From: Streptomyces dysideae
Lineage (GTDB): Bacteria > Actinomycetota > Actinomycetes > Streptomycetales > Streptomycetaceae
Assembly (NCBI RefSeq): GCF_001514305.1
Contig: NZ_KQ949104.1
Span: forward strand, 2,194-66,193
Length of the DNA: 64,000 nt
Direction: 5' to 3'
Program-made: the position numbers and the translations under genes
Shown: positions 24,766 to 32,633 of the stretch, in pieces
How the letters are laid out: each line of letters begins with the position of its first letter
Position numbering within the stretch: position 1 is the stretch's first letter
The notes under the pieces: model-generated
What the model was told of the DNA's origin: nothing
Databases searched by the model: none
The model's input: only the letters and a program-made list of their open reading frames with translations

Positions 24766-25581
24766 TCAGCGCTTGAGGGCGACACCGCCGTACTGATGCA
24801 CCTCGGCGGGCAGGCCCAGGGTCTCGGTGTCGGGACGCCAGCGCGAGCACGACGCCACGCCCGGTTCGAGCAGTTCCAGACCGTCGAAGTAGCGCGCGAT
24901 CTGCTCAGGGCTGCGGAGGATGTACGGGATCGAGCCGCCCTCGTTGTACTGCCGGATGGCCTCGACGTAGGACTCACTGGTGTCGGTGCTGTCGTATTGC
25001 ACGAGGTAGCTGCCGGAGGGCAGGGCGTCCACCAGCTGCCGCACGATCGAGCGCGCCTCGTCGTGGTCCTCGATGTGCCCCAGGATGCCCATCAGCATGA
25101 GTGCGACGGGCTGGTCGAAGTCCAGCGTCTTCCCGGCCTCCCGCACGATGGTGCCCGGCTCGCGCAGGTCGGCGTCGACGTAGTTGGTGACACCTTCCGG
25201 GGTGCTGGTGAGCAGCGCGCGGGCGTGCGCCAGGACCAACGGGTCGTTGTCGACGTAGACGATCCGGCATTCGGGGGCGACCCGCTGGGCGATTTGGTGG
25301 GTGTTATCCATATTGGGTAGTCCGGTGCCTATGTCCAGGAACTGCCGGATGCCCTTCTCGGCGGCCAGATGGCGGACGGCGCGGGCGAGGAAGTACCGGG
25401 CGGCACGGGCTCCGGTCTCGATACCGGGGAAGATCTCGCGGAACGCGTCTCCGGCCACACGGTCGACTTCGTAGTTGTCCTTGCCCCCCAGCCAGTAGTT
25501 CCAGATCCGGGCCGACTGCGGGACGGAGGTGTCGATCTTGGAGAGCGCCTCCTGCTCGGAGTTCGCTGCCTCATCGGTCAT
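24766..25581 (-). CDS. SAM-dependent methyltransferase, DUF574 family
   Basis: 271 aa. It has the DUF574 hallmarks: SARIWNYWLGGKDNYEVDR at residues about 20-38, FLDIGTGLPNMDNTHQIAQ (SAM motif I), RIVYVDNDPLVLAHARALL and LMLMGILGHIED. The Rossmann core is intact. These proteins are expanded in Streptomyces, often near XRE/DUF397 pairs; targets are unknown. A second copy in this window (45472-46278) shares the layout, but this one has no XRE partner nearby. Start at ATG 25581. Confidence 0.85.
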   Translation of the reverse strand: MTDEAANSEQEALSKIDTSVPQSARIWNYWLGGKDNYEVDRVAGDAFREIFPGIETGARAARYFLARAVRHLAAEKGIRQFLDIGTGLPNMDNTHQIAQRVAPECRIVYVDNDPLVLAHARALLTSTPEGVTNYVDADLREPGTIVREAGKTLDFDQPVALMLMGILGHIEDHDEARSIVRQLVDALPSGSYLVQYDSTDTSESYVEAIRQYNEGGSIPYILRSPEQIARYFDGLELLEPGVASCSRWRPDTETLGLPAEVHQYGGVALKR

Positions 25582-25972
25582 GGACGCTCCTGTGAGTGCG
25601 TGGTGCGGACCACGCTATTCCTCCTCGCTCGGCGCATGTGCATCGTCGGCCCCAACACCCTTGCACTGACGGCCCTTTGGCTTGTTCGTGCCTGTGAGGC
25701 GACCGCTGAGCGGAGCCACGCGGACCGCGTGGCTCCGCCACTCGGCGGGACGCCACCGTTCACCCGTGTCCGGGCTTGCTCGGCGGGTCCACGTCGAGTT
25801 GCGGTTGTGCAGCGTCCTCCCCGAAGTCCGGTGGGGCCTGGAAGGGGTTCGTCGCCGGCGGCGGCGACGCTGTGGTGGCACAGTGGGGCGCCCCTTCCGG
25901 GGCGGAGAACAGCGAGGTCGAGTCGATGAGAGGTGTTCCAATCGTTACAGGGGAGGGAGCAGGCCTGGCGTG
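25582..25972. other. Intergenic region with a strong hairpin and no supported gene
   Basis: No frame has a credible start and family match. The minus strand between about 25930 and 25760 can be read as a Pro-rich stretch ending FGEDAAQPQLDVDPPSKPG, which might be a gene tail, but no start was found. GC drops slightly near 25600-25680. The hairpin at 25710-25738 is described separately. Confidence 0.4.
25710..25738. terminator. Perfect 13-bp stem hairpin
   Basis: GCGGAGCCACGCG (25710-25722) pairs perfectly with CGCGTGGCTCCGC (25726-25738) around a GAC loop. It lies 235 bp downstream of the small minus-strand gene and 129 bp upstream of the DUF574 start, so it may insulate the latter. Confidence 0.5.
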
Positions 25973-26194
25973 CTAGAGCTTGCTCAGCTTGGTGTACGGG
26001 CTCAGGATCCGCGCTTGCGCCGAACCGAAGTCCACGAGCAACGCGATTCCGTCCTCGATGCCGATCACCCGGCCGAGACCGTACATGTCATGTGTGACCC
26101 GGTCACCCACGGCGAACTCCTTGGGAGTCGGCGTGGCCGGGGCCTTGAAGGGGCTGGTGGGCAAGTAGCGCTTGGGTGCGGCTGGCTTTGTCAT
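25973..26194 (-). CDS. Small protein with UvrD-C/CarD-like Tudor fold
   Basis: 73 aa. After a Pro/Lys-rich lead, residues about 26-73 read VGDRVTHDMYGLGRVIGIE and LLVDFGSAQARIL, ending YTKLSKL. This is the small beta-barrel seen at the C-terminus of UvrD/PcrA helicases and related to the CarD RNA-polymerase-interacting domain. A stand-alone copy probably binds nucleic acid or RNA polymerase. ATG 26194 is used, a GTG two codons upstream is possible. It diverges from the BlaI-type regulator by about 120 bp. Confidence 0.7.
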   Translation of the reverse strand: MTKPAAPKRYLPTSPFKAPATPTPKEFAVGDRVTHDMYGLGRVIGIEDGIALLVDFGSAQARILSPYTKLSKL

Positions 26195-26317
26195 TGCCAC
26201 CAGTATGCGCCTGTGTTCACCCCTCCACTGCGGCCCGCCGGAGCCGGACAGGTCCGCCGTCTATCATGGCCCCGCGCATTTCGCTTGCGCATTCGGTGCT
26301 GAAAGGAAGTCGGGGCC

Positions 26318-26686
26318 ATGCGGCGGCTGGGGGATCTCGAGGCGGAGATCATGGATCGCTTCTGGACATGGAACCGGCCGGCGACGGTCCGTGAGGTCGT
26401 CGACGACATCAACAGGGCCCGCACTGTCGCCTACACCACAGTGATGACCGTCACCAACATCCTCTACAACAAGGGCTGGCTGCTGCGCGGCAAACAGGGA
26501 CGGGCCTGGCTGTACTCGCCGGTCCGCAGCCGCGAGGCGTATGCCGCCGCGCTGATGGAGGACGGCCTGGGGGAGAGCCGGGACCGCTCGGCCGCGCTGG
26601 TCCACTTCGTGGAGAACATGTCCGAGGACGAGGTGGCCGCCCTGCGCGAGGCCCTGCGGAGCGTGGGACGACAGGCGAAGGTGTGA
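26318..26686 (+). CDS. BlaI/MecI/CopY-type repressor
   Basis: 122 aa, the normal family length. The winged helix reads LGDLEAEIMDRFW, ATVREVVDDINRARTVAYTTVMTVTNILYNKGWL, with the wing GKQGRAWLYSPV; the C-terminal dimerisation helices follow, including the FVENMSEDEVAALREAL segment. In related systems the dimer is cleaved between the two domains after an M56 membrane protease senses a signal. Such a protease is encoded directly downstream with a GTGA overlap, so this is a complete BlaI/BlaR-like pair. Confidence 0.9.
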   Translation: MRRLGDLEAEIMDRFWTWNRPATVREVVDDINRARTVAYTTVMTVTNILYNKGWLLRGKQGRAWLYSPVRSREAYAAALMEDGLGESRDRSAALVHFVENMSEDEVAALREALRSVGRQAKV

Positions 26687-27594
26687 ACGCGGCCCCCGTC
26701 CTGGTCGGCTACACGGCGGCCGTGGGCTTCGTCGCCCCGCCCCTCCTCCTGCGCGCGGCCTGGCCGCACCGGGCCCCGGCCCTGGCGGCGGCGGTGTGGC
26801 ACGCGCTGCTGGTCTCCTTCTCGATCGGGGTCGCGCTCGCCGCGTACAACCTGGCCGCGCCGACCGAGCACCTGCACGCGGGCCTGGTGGGCCTGCTGCA
26901 CTCCTGCGGACTGCACGTCGGCCCGGGCGGGCCCGACCCCGACACCGCGGACCGGCTCGCGGTGGCCCTGCCCGTCGCCCTCGGGACCGCTCTGGCCGCC
27001 AGCCTCGCCTTCCACGTCGTACGGGCCCGCCGTGCGCGGACCCGGCACCGCGAGGCCGTGGACCTGGTGGGCCGCCACTCCGCCCGGCTGCGAGCCACCG
27101 TCCTGCCGTACGGCGTGCCCGCCGCGTACTGCCTGCCCGGCCGGCGCGCCCGGATCGTGATCAGCGACGCGGCCATACGCGAGCTCACACCGGAGCAGCT
27201 CGCCGCCGTACTGGCACACGAACGGGGCCACATCGCGGGGCGGCACCACCTGGCCCTGGCCGTCGCGGAGGCGTTCCACTCCGTGTTCCGCCGGCTGCCG
27301 CTCGCCCGCCATGCCCGGGAACAGACGGCGCTGCTGCTGGAGATGGTCGCCGACGACCGGGCTCTGCGCCGCCACTCCAGTGCCGCGCTGGCCACCGCGA
27401 TGTACGAGATGGCGGCGGCCCGCACCCCGAGAGGCGCGTTCGCGGCGGGCGGGCACACGGTTCTGATCCGCCTGCAGAGGGTCCTCGGCCCGCGCCCGGC
27501 CCCGCACCCCGCGTTCTGGGGGTCCGTGGCCGCCGTGGCCGTGGCGGTTCCGCTGCTGCCGCTGCTCGTCGCCTGCCCTCCCGTGCTCGGCTGA
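26683..27594 (+). CDS. M56-family membrane metallopeptidase (BlaR1-like)
   Basis: 303 aa. Four to five transmembrane segments (VGFVAPPLLLRAA, ALLVSFSIGVALAAYN, VALPVALGTALAASLAF and one at the C-terminus) flank a cytoplasmic zinc protease domain with LAHERGHIAGRHH (HExxH near residue 181) and LLLEMVADDRALR as the third-ligand Glu region. There is no extracellular penicillin-binding sensor domain, as is usual for actinobacterial M56 proteins, so the signal is unknown. The GTG start overlaps the repressor stop. It probably cleaves or otherwise inactivates the BlaI-type repressor. Confidence 0.85.
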   Translation: MNAAPVLVGYTAAVGFVAPPLLLRAAWPHRAPALAAAVWHALLVSFSIGVALAAYNLAAPTEHLHAGLVGLLHSCGLHVGPGGPDPDTADRLAVALPVALGTALAASLAFHVVRARRARTRHREAVDLVGRHSARLRATVLPYGVPAAYCLPGRRARIVISDAAIRELTPEQLAAVLAHERGHIAGRHHLALAVAEAFHSVFRRLPLARHAREQTALLLEMVADDRALRRHSSAALATAMYEMAAARTPRGAFAAGGHTVLIRLQRVLGPRPAPHPAFWGSVAAVAVAVPLLPLLVACPPVLG

Positions 27595-27642
27595 CCCGTC
27601 GGTACTGATGGGGCTGTTGTGACTCGGACTTGCTTGCGATTC

Positions 27643-27664
27643 GAACTACGAAGCTACTAAGTTC
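27643..27664. promoter_or_regulatory. Candidate BlaI-type operator before the NlpC/P60 gene
   Basis: GAACT (27643-27647) and AGTTC (27660-27664) form an inverted repeat around the AT-rich centre ACGAAGCTACTA, 90 bp before the cell-wall hydrolase start at 27754. BlaI-family operators are dyads with TACA/TGTA or related AT-rich cores, so this is a candidate site for the repressor encoded just upstream. Confidence 0.4.
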
Positions 27665-27753
27665 TTGCTTGTTCGAGTGGCCGGTGCCACGGCACCGCAC
27701 CGACGGCCGCACCCTGTCCCTCGGTCCACGACGTCCAGAGGAGTCACCTCACG

Positions 27754-28779
27754 ATGGGAACGCACCGTCGGCCGAAGCCGCCCAGCCGTACGCGAATAGC
27801 CACCCTCGGCGTCGCCGCCGGTGCGGTGAGCCTCCTGCCCGCACAGAGCCAGGCGGCTCCCAAGCCCTCGGTGGACGAGGTGCGCAAGCAGGTGGAGAAG
27901 CTCTACGAGGAGGCCGAGGCCCCCACCGAGGAGTACAACGCCATCCGCGAGAAGCAGCAGAAGCTGCAGCGCGAGGTCGACGGAGCCCGGGACCGCCTGG
28001 CCCGCAAACAGCAGGAGATCAACGAACTCCGTGAGCAGACGGGCCCGCTGGCGGCCGAGCAGTACCGCACCGGCGGCATCGACCCGAGCGTGCAGCTCTT
28101 CCTCTCCAGCGACCCGGACGAGTACCTCGGCAAGGCCGAGGCGCTCGGTCGTACCGGTCACCGGCAGGCGGCCGCACTCCAGGCACTGGAGAGCAGACAG
28201 CGGGAGCTCGCCCAGGAGCGCGCTGACGCCGCGCAGCGGCTGACGGCCCTGGAGGAGGCACGCGCCAGGGCCGAGGCCAAGAAGGACGAGGTCCAGAGCA
28301 AGCTCACCGAGGCGCGCAAGCTGCTGAACAGCCTGACCGCCGAGCAGCGCGCCAGGATGGCGGCCGCCCAGCAGCGCGCGGACGCCGCCGCGGGCACCAG
28401 CGACGCGCCCACCAGCTACACCGGCCCGGCCAGCGGTCGCGCGAGGACCGCCATCGAGTTCGCGTACGCCCAGCTCGGCAAGCCGTACGAGTGGGGTGCG
28501 ACCGGTCCCGGCTCCTACGACTGCTCGGGCCTGGTGGGTGCCGCCTGGCGTTCGGCGGGCGTCTCGCTGCCCCGCACCGTCCAGCAGATGTACGACGCCG
28601 GCCGCAAGGTGGCCAGGTCGGACATGCAGCCCGGCGACATCATCTACTGGTACAACAGCAGCCAGCACAACGGCATGTACGTCGGCAACGGCAAGGCCAT
28701 CCACGCGCCGCGCACCGGCAAGAACATCGAGATCGTCCCGGTGGACACCATGCCGTTCTTCGCCGCCTCCCGGCCCTGA
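27754..28779 (+). CDS. Secreted NlpC/P60 peptidoglycan endopeptidase with coiled coil
   Basis: 341 aa. A signal peptide (residues 1-35, ending AQSQA) is followed by a long coiled coil to about residue 215 (VDEVRKQVEKLYEEAE, KKDEVQSKLTEARKLL), then the NlpC/P60 domain: AYAQLGKPYEWGATGP, YDCSGLVGAAW with the catalytic Cys, and HNGMYVGNGKAIHAP with the His residues. This is the RipA-like arrangement for cleaving D-Glu-mDAP bonds in stem peptides during growth or division; the coiled coil may be regulatory. It follows a BlaI/M56 pair and a dyad, which suggests control by cell-wall stress. Confidence 0.9.
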   Translation: MGTHRRPKPPSRTRIATLGVAAGAVSLLPAQSQAAPKPSVDEVRKQVEKLYEEAEAPTEEYNAIREKQQKLQREVDGARDRLARKQQEINELREQTGPLAAEQYRTGGIDPSVQLFLSSDPDEYLGKAEALGRTGHRQAAALQALESRQRELAQERADAAQRLTALEEARARAEAKKDEVQSKLTEARKLLNSLTAEQRARMAAAQQRADAAAGTSDAPTSYTGPASGRARTAIEFAYAQLGKPYEWGATGPGSYDCSGLVGAAWRSAGVSLPRTVQQMYDAGRKVARSDMQPGDIIYWYNSSQHNGMYVGNGKAIHAPRTGKNIEIVPVDTMPFFAASRP

Positions 28780-28833
28780 GCTTGACTTCTGACGTCGGTG
28801 AGCCCCCACACCTGTACCGCACGAGGAACTTCC

Positions 28834-29697
28834 GTGAGCACACGCCCGGTCCCCCGCACCCTGCTCGCGGCCGCGGGTGCCGCCCTCACCGCTCTGCTGC
28901 TCGCCGCCTGCGGGAACGGTTCGTCCGGAACGGATGACACATCGGAGGCGCCCGCTCCCGCGCTCTCGCACGTGCACGGTCTGGGTGTCGGCTCGGCGGA
29001 CGACCGCGTGTACGTCGCGACCCACGACGGCCTGTACATGGTCGCCGACGGGCAGGAGCCGAAACTGGTCGGCGACCGCAGGGACGACTTCATGGGGTTC
29101 ACCATCACCGGCGAGGACACCTTCATCGCCAGCGGACACGGCGCCGAGGGCAGCGGCCGTCCGGGCAACCTCGGCCTGATCGAGAGCCGGGACGCGGGCC
29201 GCACCTGGACGGCCCGGTCGCTGGAGGGAGACGCAGACTTCCACTCCCTGGACTCGGCGAAGGGCACCGTCTACGGCTACGAGGGCGGACGGATCCGGGT
29301 CAGCGGCGACCTCGGGACCTGGGACGACCGGGCGACGCTCGCGGCTCTCGACCTCGCGGTGAGCCCTTCCGGCGACAGGCTGCTGGCCACCACTGCCGAG
29401 GGCGTGGTCACGAGCACCGACGGCGGCCGCAGTTTCGGCAAGGGCGCCGGACCGCTCCAGGCGTTCCTGTCCTGGCCGGCGGAGAAGGCCCTGTTCGGCA
29501 TCGACACCGCCGGGAAGCTGAGCACGAGCGCGGACGGCGGCACGACGTGGCAGCCGCTCACCACCGTGCCCGGCGGACAGCCCCAGGCGCTGACCGCCGC
29601 CGACGCCGACCGCGTCCTCGCCGCGACGCAGGACGGTGTGTACGAGTCGCGCGACGGCGGCCGGACCTTCACCCGACTCGCGCCGCTCGCTTCGTGA
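28834..29697 (+). CDS. Lipoprotein with beta-propeller (F510_1955 glycosylhydrolase-like)
   Basis: 287 aa. The N-terminus has a lipobox, LLLAACGNG, with Cys near residue 25, so the protein is lipid-anchored outside the membrane. The rest consists of repeats such as VHGLGVGSADDRVYVAT, STDGGRSFGKG, ADGGTTWQPL and ESRDGGRTFTRL: Asp-box (SxDxGxTW) repeats of a six- to seven-bladed propeller. Proteins of this type carry the name F510_1955 family glycosylhydrolase, but catalytic residues are not evident here. GTG 28834 was chosen for AGGA 8 nt upstream and because it places the signal correctly. Confidence 0.8.
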   Translation: MSTRPVPRTLLAAAGAALTALLLAACGNGSSGTDDTSEAPAPALSHVHGLGVGSADDRVYVATHDGLYMVADGQEPKLVGDRRDDFMGFTITGEDTFIASGHGAEGSGRPGNLGLIESRDAGRTWTARSLEGDADFHSLDSAKGTVYGYEGGRIRVSGDLGTWDDRATLAALDLAVSPSGDRLLATTAEGVVTSTDGGRSFGKGAGPLQAFLSWPAEKALFGIDTAGKLSTSADGGTTWQPLTTVPGGQPQALTAADADRVLAATQDGVYESRDGGRTFTRLAPLAS

Positions 29698-29807
29698 AGC
29701 ACACCGTCGCCGAGGCGACCCGGGTGTCGGACGTTCCGTACGCCACGGACGGCTGACATGCTGCCCGGCGGGGCAACCGTCGTGGCAATCGTCGAGAAGG
29801 GGCCCGT

Positions 29808-30164
29808 GTGGAGACATCCGACTGGCAACCGGTACTGGCCCTGCTGGTGCTGCTCGTCGCCGCCGTCGTCCTGCTGCACGCCCTGTCCGTCGCCCTCCGG
29901 GCGGTCCGCGAGCCACTGAACACCGGCCCGTTCAGCGGCGGTCTGGAACCGCGCGAGCATCCGCTCTCACGCTTCCATGTGCGCTGGTACCCGGTCACGA
30001 TGGTCTTCCTCGCCTTCGACATGGAGATGCTGTTCATGTATCCGTGGACGAAGGTCGTCTCGGCCGTCGGCACGCCCGCGGTCGTCGAGATGTTCCTGTT
30101 CCTCGGCATCCTGCTCGCGGGGGTCGGATACGCCTGGCGGGAGGGGGCCTTCCGGTGGAGCTGA
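29808..30164 (+). CDS. nuoA: NADH-quinone oxidoreductase subunit A (second nuo cluster)
   Basis: 118 aa with three transmembrane helices, normal for NuoA/NDH-3. The family loop FSGGLEPREHPLSRFHVRWYP and the conserved FDMEMLFMYPW (second helix, with Glu residues near the quinone cavity) are intact. The GTG at 29808 is preceded by GAGAAGGGGCCC. It heads what was a nuo operon, but the following genes are truncated or frameshifted, so it is unlikely to assemble into a working complex from this locus. Overlaps the next frame by 10 bp. Confidence 0.85.
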   Translation: METSDWQPVLALLVLLVAAVVLLHALSVALRAVREPLNTGPFSGGLEPREHPLSRFHVRWYPVTMVFLAFDMEMLFMYPWTKVVSAVGTPAVVEMFLFLGILLAGVGYAWREGAFRWS

Positions 30165-30478
30165 GGCGCGGGCTCCGGCGAACGGCCGTGTCCCGGCCGG
30201 GAGTTCTTCTGGCGACGGCTGCCGGGGCCACCAGGGAGCGGCTCGCCGTGGAGGCGGAGCTCGTGCGTCGGCGCTGGCCGTGCGTGGCTGCGCCGGCGGA
30301 GGCGGACCTGCTGGTGGTCGTGGGCGATCCCGGCCTCACGGCCGGGGGGTGGGGCGCTCGCCTGTGGCACGCCGTTCCGGCCCCCAAGGCGTGGGTGTCC
30401 CTGACGCGGGCGGAACGGGTCACCGAGGCCCTCGACCGCGGCCTCGCCGACCTCCGGCACGGTGAGTCCCCGCCGTTT
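30155..30478 (+). pseudogene. nuoB2-like gene, 3' truncated
   Basis: The GTG at 30155 overlaps nuoA. About 108 codons read VLLATAAGATRERLAVEAEL and DLLVVVGDPGLTAGGWG, then ALDRGLADLRHGE, resembling the B-like subunit that follows nuoA in the second Streptomyces nuo cluster, with the family pattern of an accessory small protein rather than the 4Fe-4S NuoB core. No CxxC cluster ligands are seen. Similarity ends near 30470, where the sequence joins the tail of nuoL. Everything normally in between (subunits D, H, I, J, K and most of L) is absent. The subunit identity is tentative. Confidence 0.5.
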
Positions 30479-31124
30479 CCCGATGCCGGGGAACGGCACG
30501 AACACGGGCAGCCTGTGGTACGTGTGGCAGCCGGCGGTGGCACGGCCCACTGCCCGCCGCATCCCGGCCGGCGCGGTCCCGCCCCTGATCCTGCTGGCCG
30601 TGGCCTGCCTCGCACTGACGACGACGGCCTTCTCGCCGCTGCGCGACCGCGTCGGGCGTGTCCTCACGGCATCCGGTCAACCTGCCCCGGCCGCATGGGA
30701 GTTCGTCTTCTCGGGCGTGCTCGCGCTGCTGGTGGCCGCGGTCACCTGGGCCTGGGTCAGGCGTCCACCGCCCCTTCCCGCCCGCGTGAGGTCGGGCTTC
30801 GTCGACTGGCTGCGTCTCGAACGTGCCGCCCATGTGCTCCTGGTCGCCCCGGTGCTGCGCCTCGCGCACACGGCCGCGGCGTTCGACGACCGGGGGCTTG
30901 ACCGCGCCGTCGACGGCACGGCGGCGACAGTCGTCCGCCTCGCCCGCTGGACGGACCGCGTCGTGGAACACGCCGTGGACGGCGCGGTGACGGCGGTCGC
31001 GTCCGGATCCCGCGCCCTCGGCCGCTGGGCCCGGCGCCCGCAGACGGGCCAGCTGCACCAGTACCTCGCCCAGGCCGTCGCGGCCTTCACCGTCCTCGCC
31101 GTCGTGCTCGTCCTCGTGAGGTGA
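30462..31124 (+). pseudogene. nuoL: nuoL C-terminal remnant
   Basis: 220 codons from ATG 30462. The frame contains two hydrophobic helices (AVPPLILLAVACLAL, WEFVFSGVLALLVAAVTWAW), a long amphipathic region and the typical NuoL ending RPQTGQLHQYLAQAVAAFTVLAVVLVLV. A complete NuoL is over 600 residues with 16 helices, so about two-thirds at the 5' end is missing, including the proton-channel Lys/Glu residues. The stop overlaps the nuoM start as GTGA, as in intact operons. Confidence 0.7.
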
Positions 31125-32633
31125 CCCGCATGCTGACCGCCCTCGTCTTCGTGCCCACGGCCGTCGCGCTGCTCCTGTTCGTACTGCCCCGCCGCACGAC
31201 ACCGACGGTCGTCCGCACCGCCTGGATCCTGACGTCGGCACTCGAACTCGCCCTGACCGTGGCGATGTGGGCCGGCTACCGGGCCGACGGCGGCATGCAG
31301 TACGAGGAGCGCGCCCGCTGGATCCCCGGCGCGGGGGTGAGCTATCACGTCGGCGTCGACGGGCTGTCGCTGCCGCTGCTCGCCCTCACCTGCCTGCTGT
31401 TCCTGGCCTGCGCGCTGTACTCACTGCGCGAGAACCGCCGTATCCGCGAGTTCGCCGCGCTGTTCATGTTCCTGGAGACCACCTGCCTGGGCCTGTTCGC
31501 GGCCCTCGACCTGATTCTGTTCTTCGTCTTCTTCGACCTGTCCATCGTGGCGATGTACTTCGTCATCGCCGGCTGGGGGCACCGGCAGGCGGCCCGCGCC
31601 GCGCTGAAGTTCTTCCTCTACACCTTCATCGGTTCGCTCGCTCTGCTGCTCGGCTTCATCGGCCTGTACCCCGCCGCGTCGCCGCACACCTTCGACATGG
31701 TCGAACTGACCGAGCAGAACCCGATCGCCGGACGGTCCGGCTACGGCGCCCTGGTGCTGCTCGCCGTCGCCGTCGGCCTCGCGGTGAAGACACCCACGGT
31801 GCCCTTCCACACGTGGCTCCCGCCGGCCCATGTCGAGGCGCCCGCCGCCGGCTCGGCGATCCTCGCCGGTGTGCTGCTGAAGATGGGGACCTACGGCTTC
31901 GTCCGCATCGCCATGCCGATGCTCCCGGAAGCCTGGCGCAGGTACGCGCTCGTACTGGTCGTCGTCGGTGTCCTCTCGGTCCTCCACGGGGCTGGTCGCC
32001 CTCGCGCAGACCGACTTCAAGCGGATGATCGCCTACACCTCCGTCAACCACATGGGCTACATCGTCCTCGCGGTCGGCGCCGCCGCCGCGACGGCGGACA
32101 GTTCCGAGCAGGTCCGCTCCCTCGCCGTCACCGGGGCGGTGACACAGATGGTGAGCCACGGGCTGCTCACCGGGGCCCTGTTCCTGCTCGCCGGGGTGCT
32201 CTACGAGCGGGGCCGGACGCACGACATGGGCTCCTACTCCGGTCTCGCGGGCGCGGCACCCGTGTTCGCGGCCCTGACCGGTGTCGCGGCCTTCGCCTCC
32301 CTCGGCCTGCCGGGCTTCTCCGGCTTCATCGCCGAGTTGCAGATCTTCAGCGGGAGCCTCGGGCCCCGCCCGCTGGCCACGGCGCTCTCGGTGATCGGCA
32401 TCCTGCTCACGGCCGGGCTGTTCCTGCGGGCCCTGCGGCAGGTCCTCATGGGGCCGCTGCGGCTGCCCGACGCCCCGGGGACGCCGCGCGCCTTGCCCGA
32501 CATACGGGCACACGAGGGCCTCGCCGTCGTACCGCTGCTGGCGCTGGCCGTCGTACTGGGAGTGGCGCCGCGCTTCCTGCTCGACGTCATCGAGCCCGCC
32601 TCCCGGGCCGTCCTGGAGCTGCTCGCCCGATGA
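31121..32633 (+). pseudogene. nuoM: nuoM with a frameshift near codon 288
   Basis: Two frames make one normal NuoM of about 500 aa. The first (from GTG 31121) carries VSYHVGVDGLSLPL, LMFLETTCLGLFAALDLILFF, and KTPTVPFHTWLPPAHVEAP with the conserved channel residues, up to VVVGVLSVLHGA. The second, one base ahead (+1), resumes at about 31985 with LVALAQTDFKRMIAYTSVNHMGY and ends at 32633. CACGGGGCTGGTC at the break is best explained by loss of two bases (GC) from GGGGCGCTGGTC. Apart from this the protein is complete, so the lesion may be recent or a sequencing error. Confidence 0.85.
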
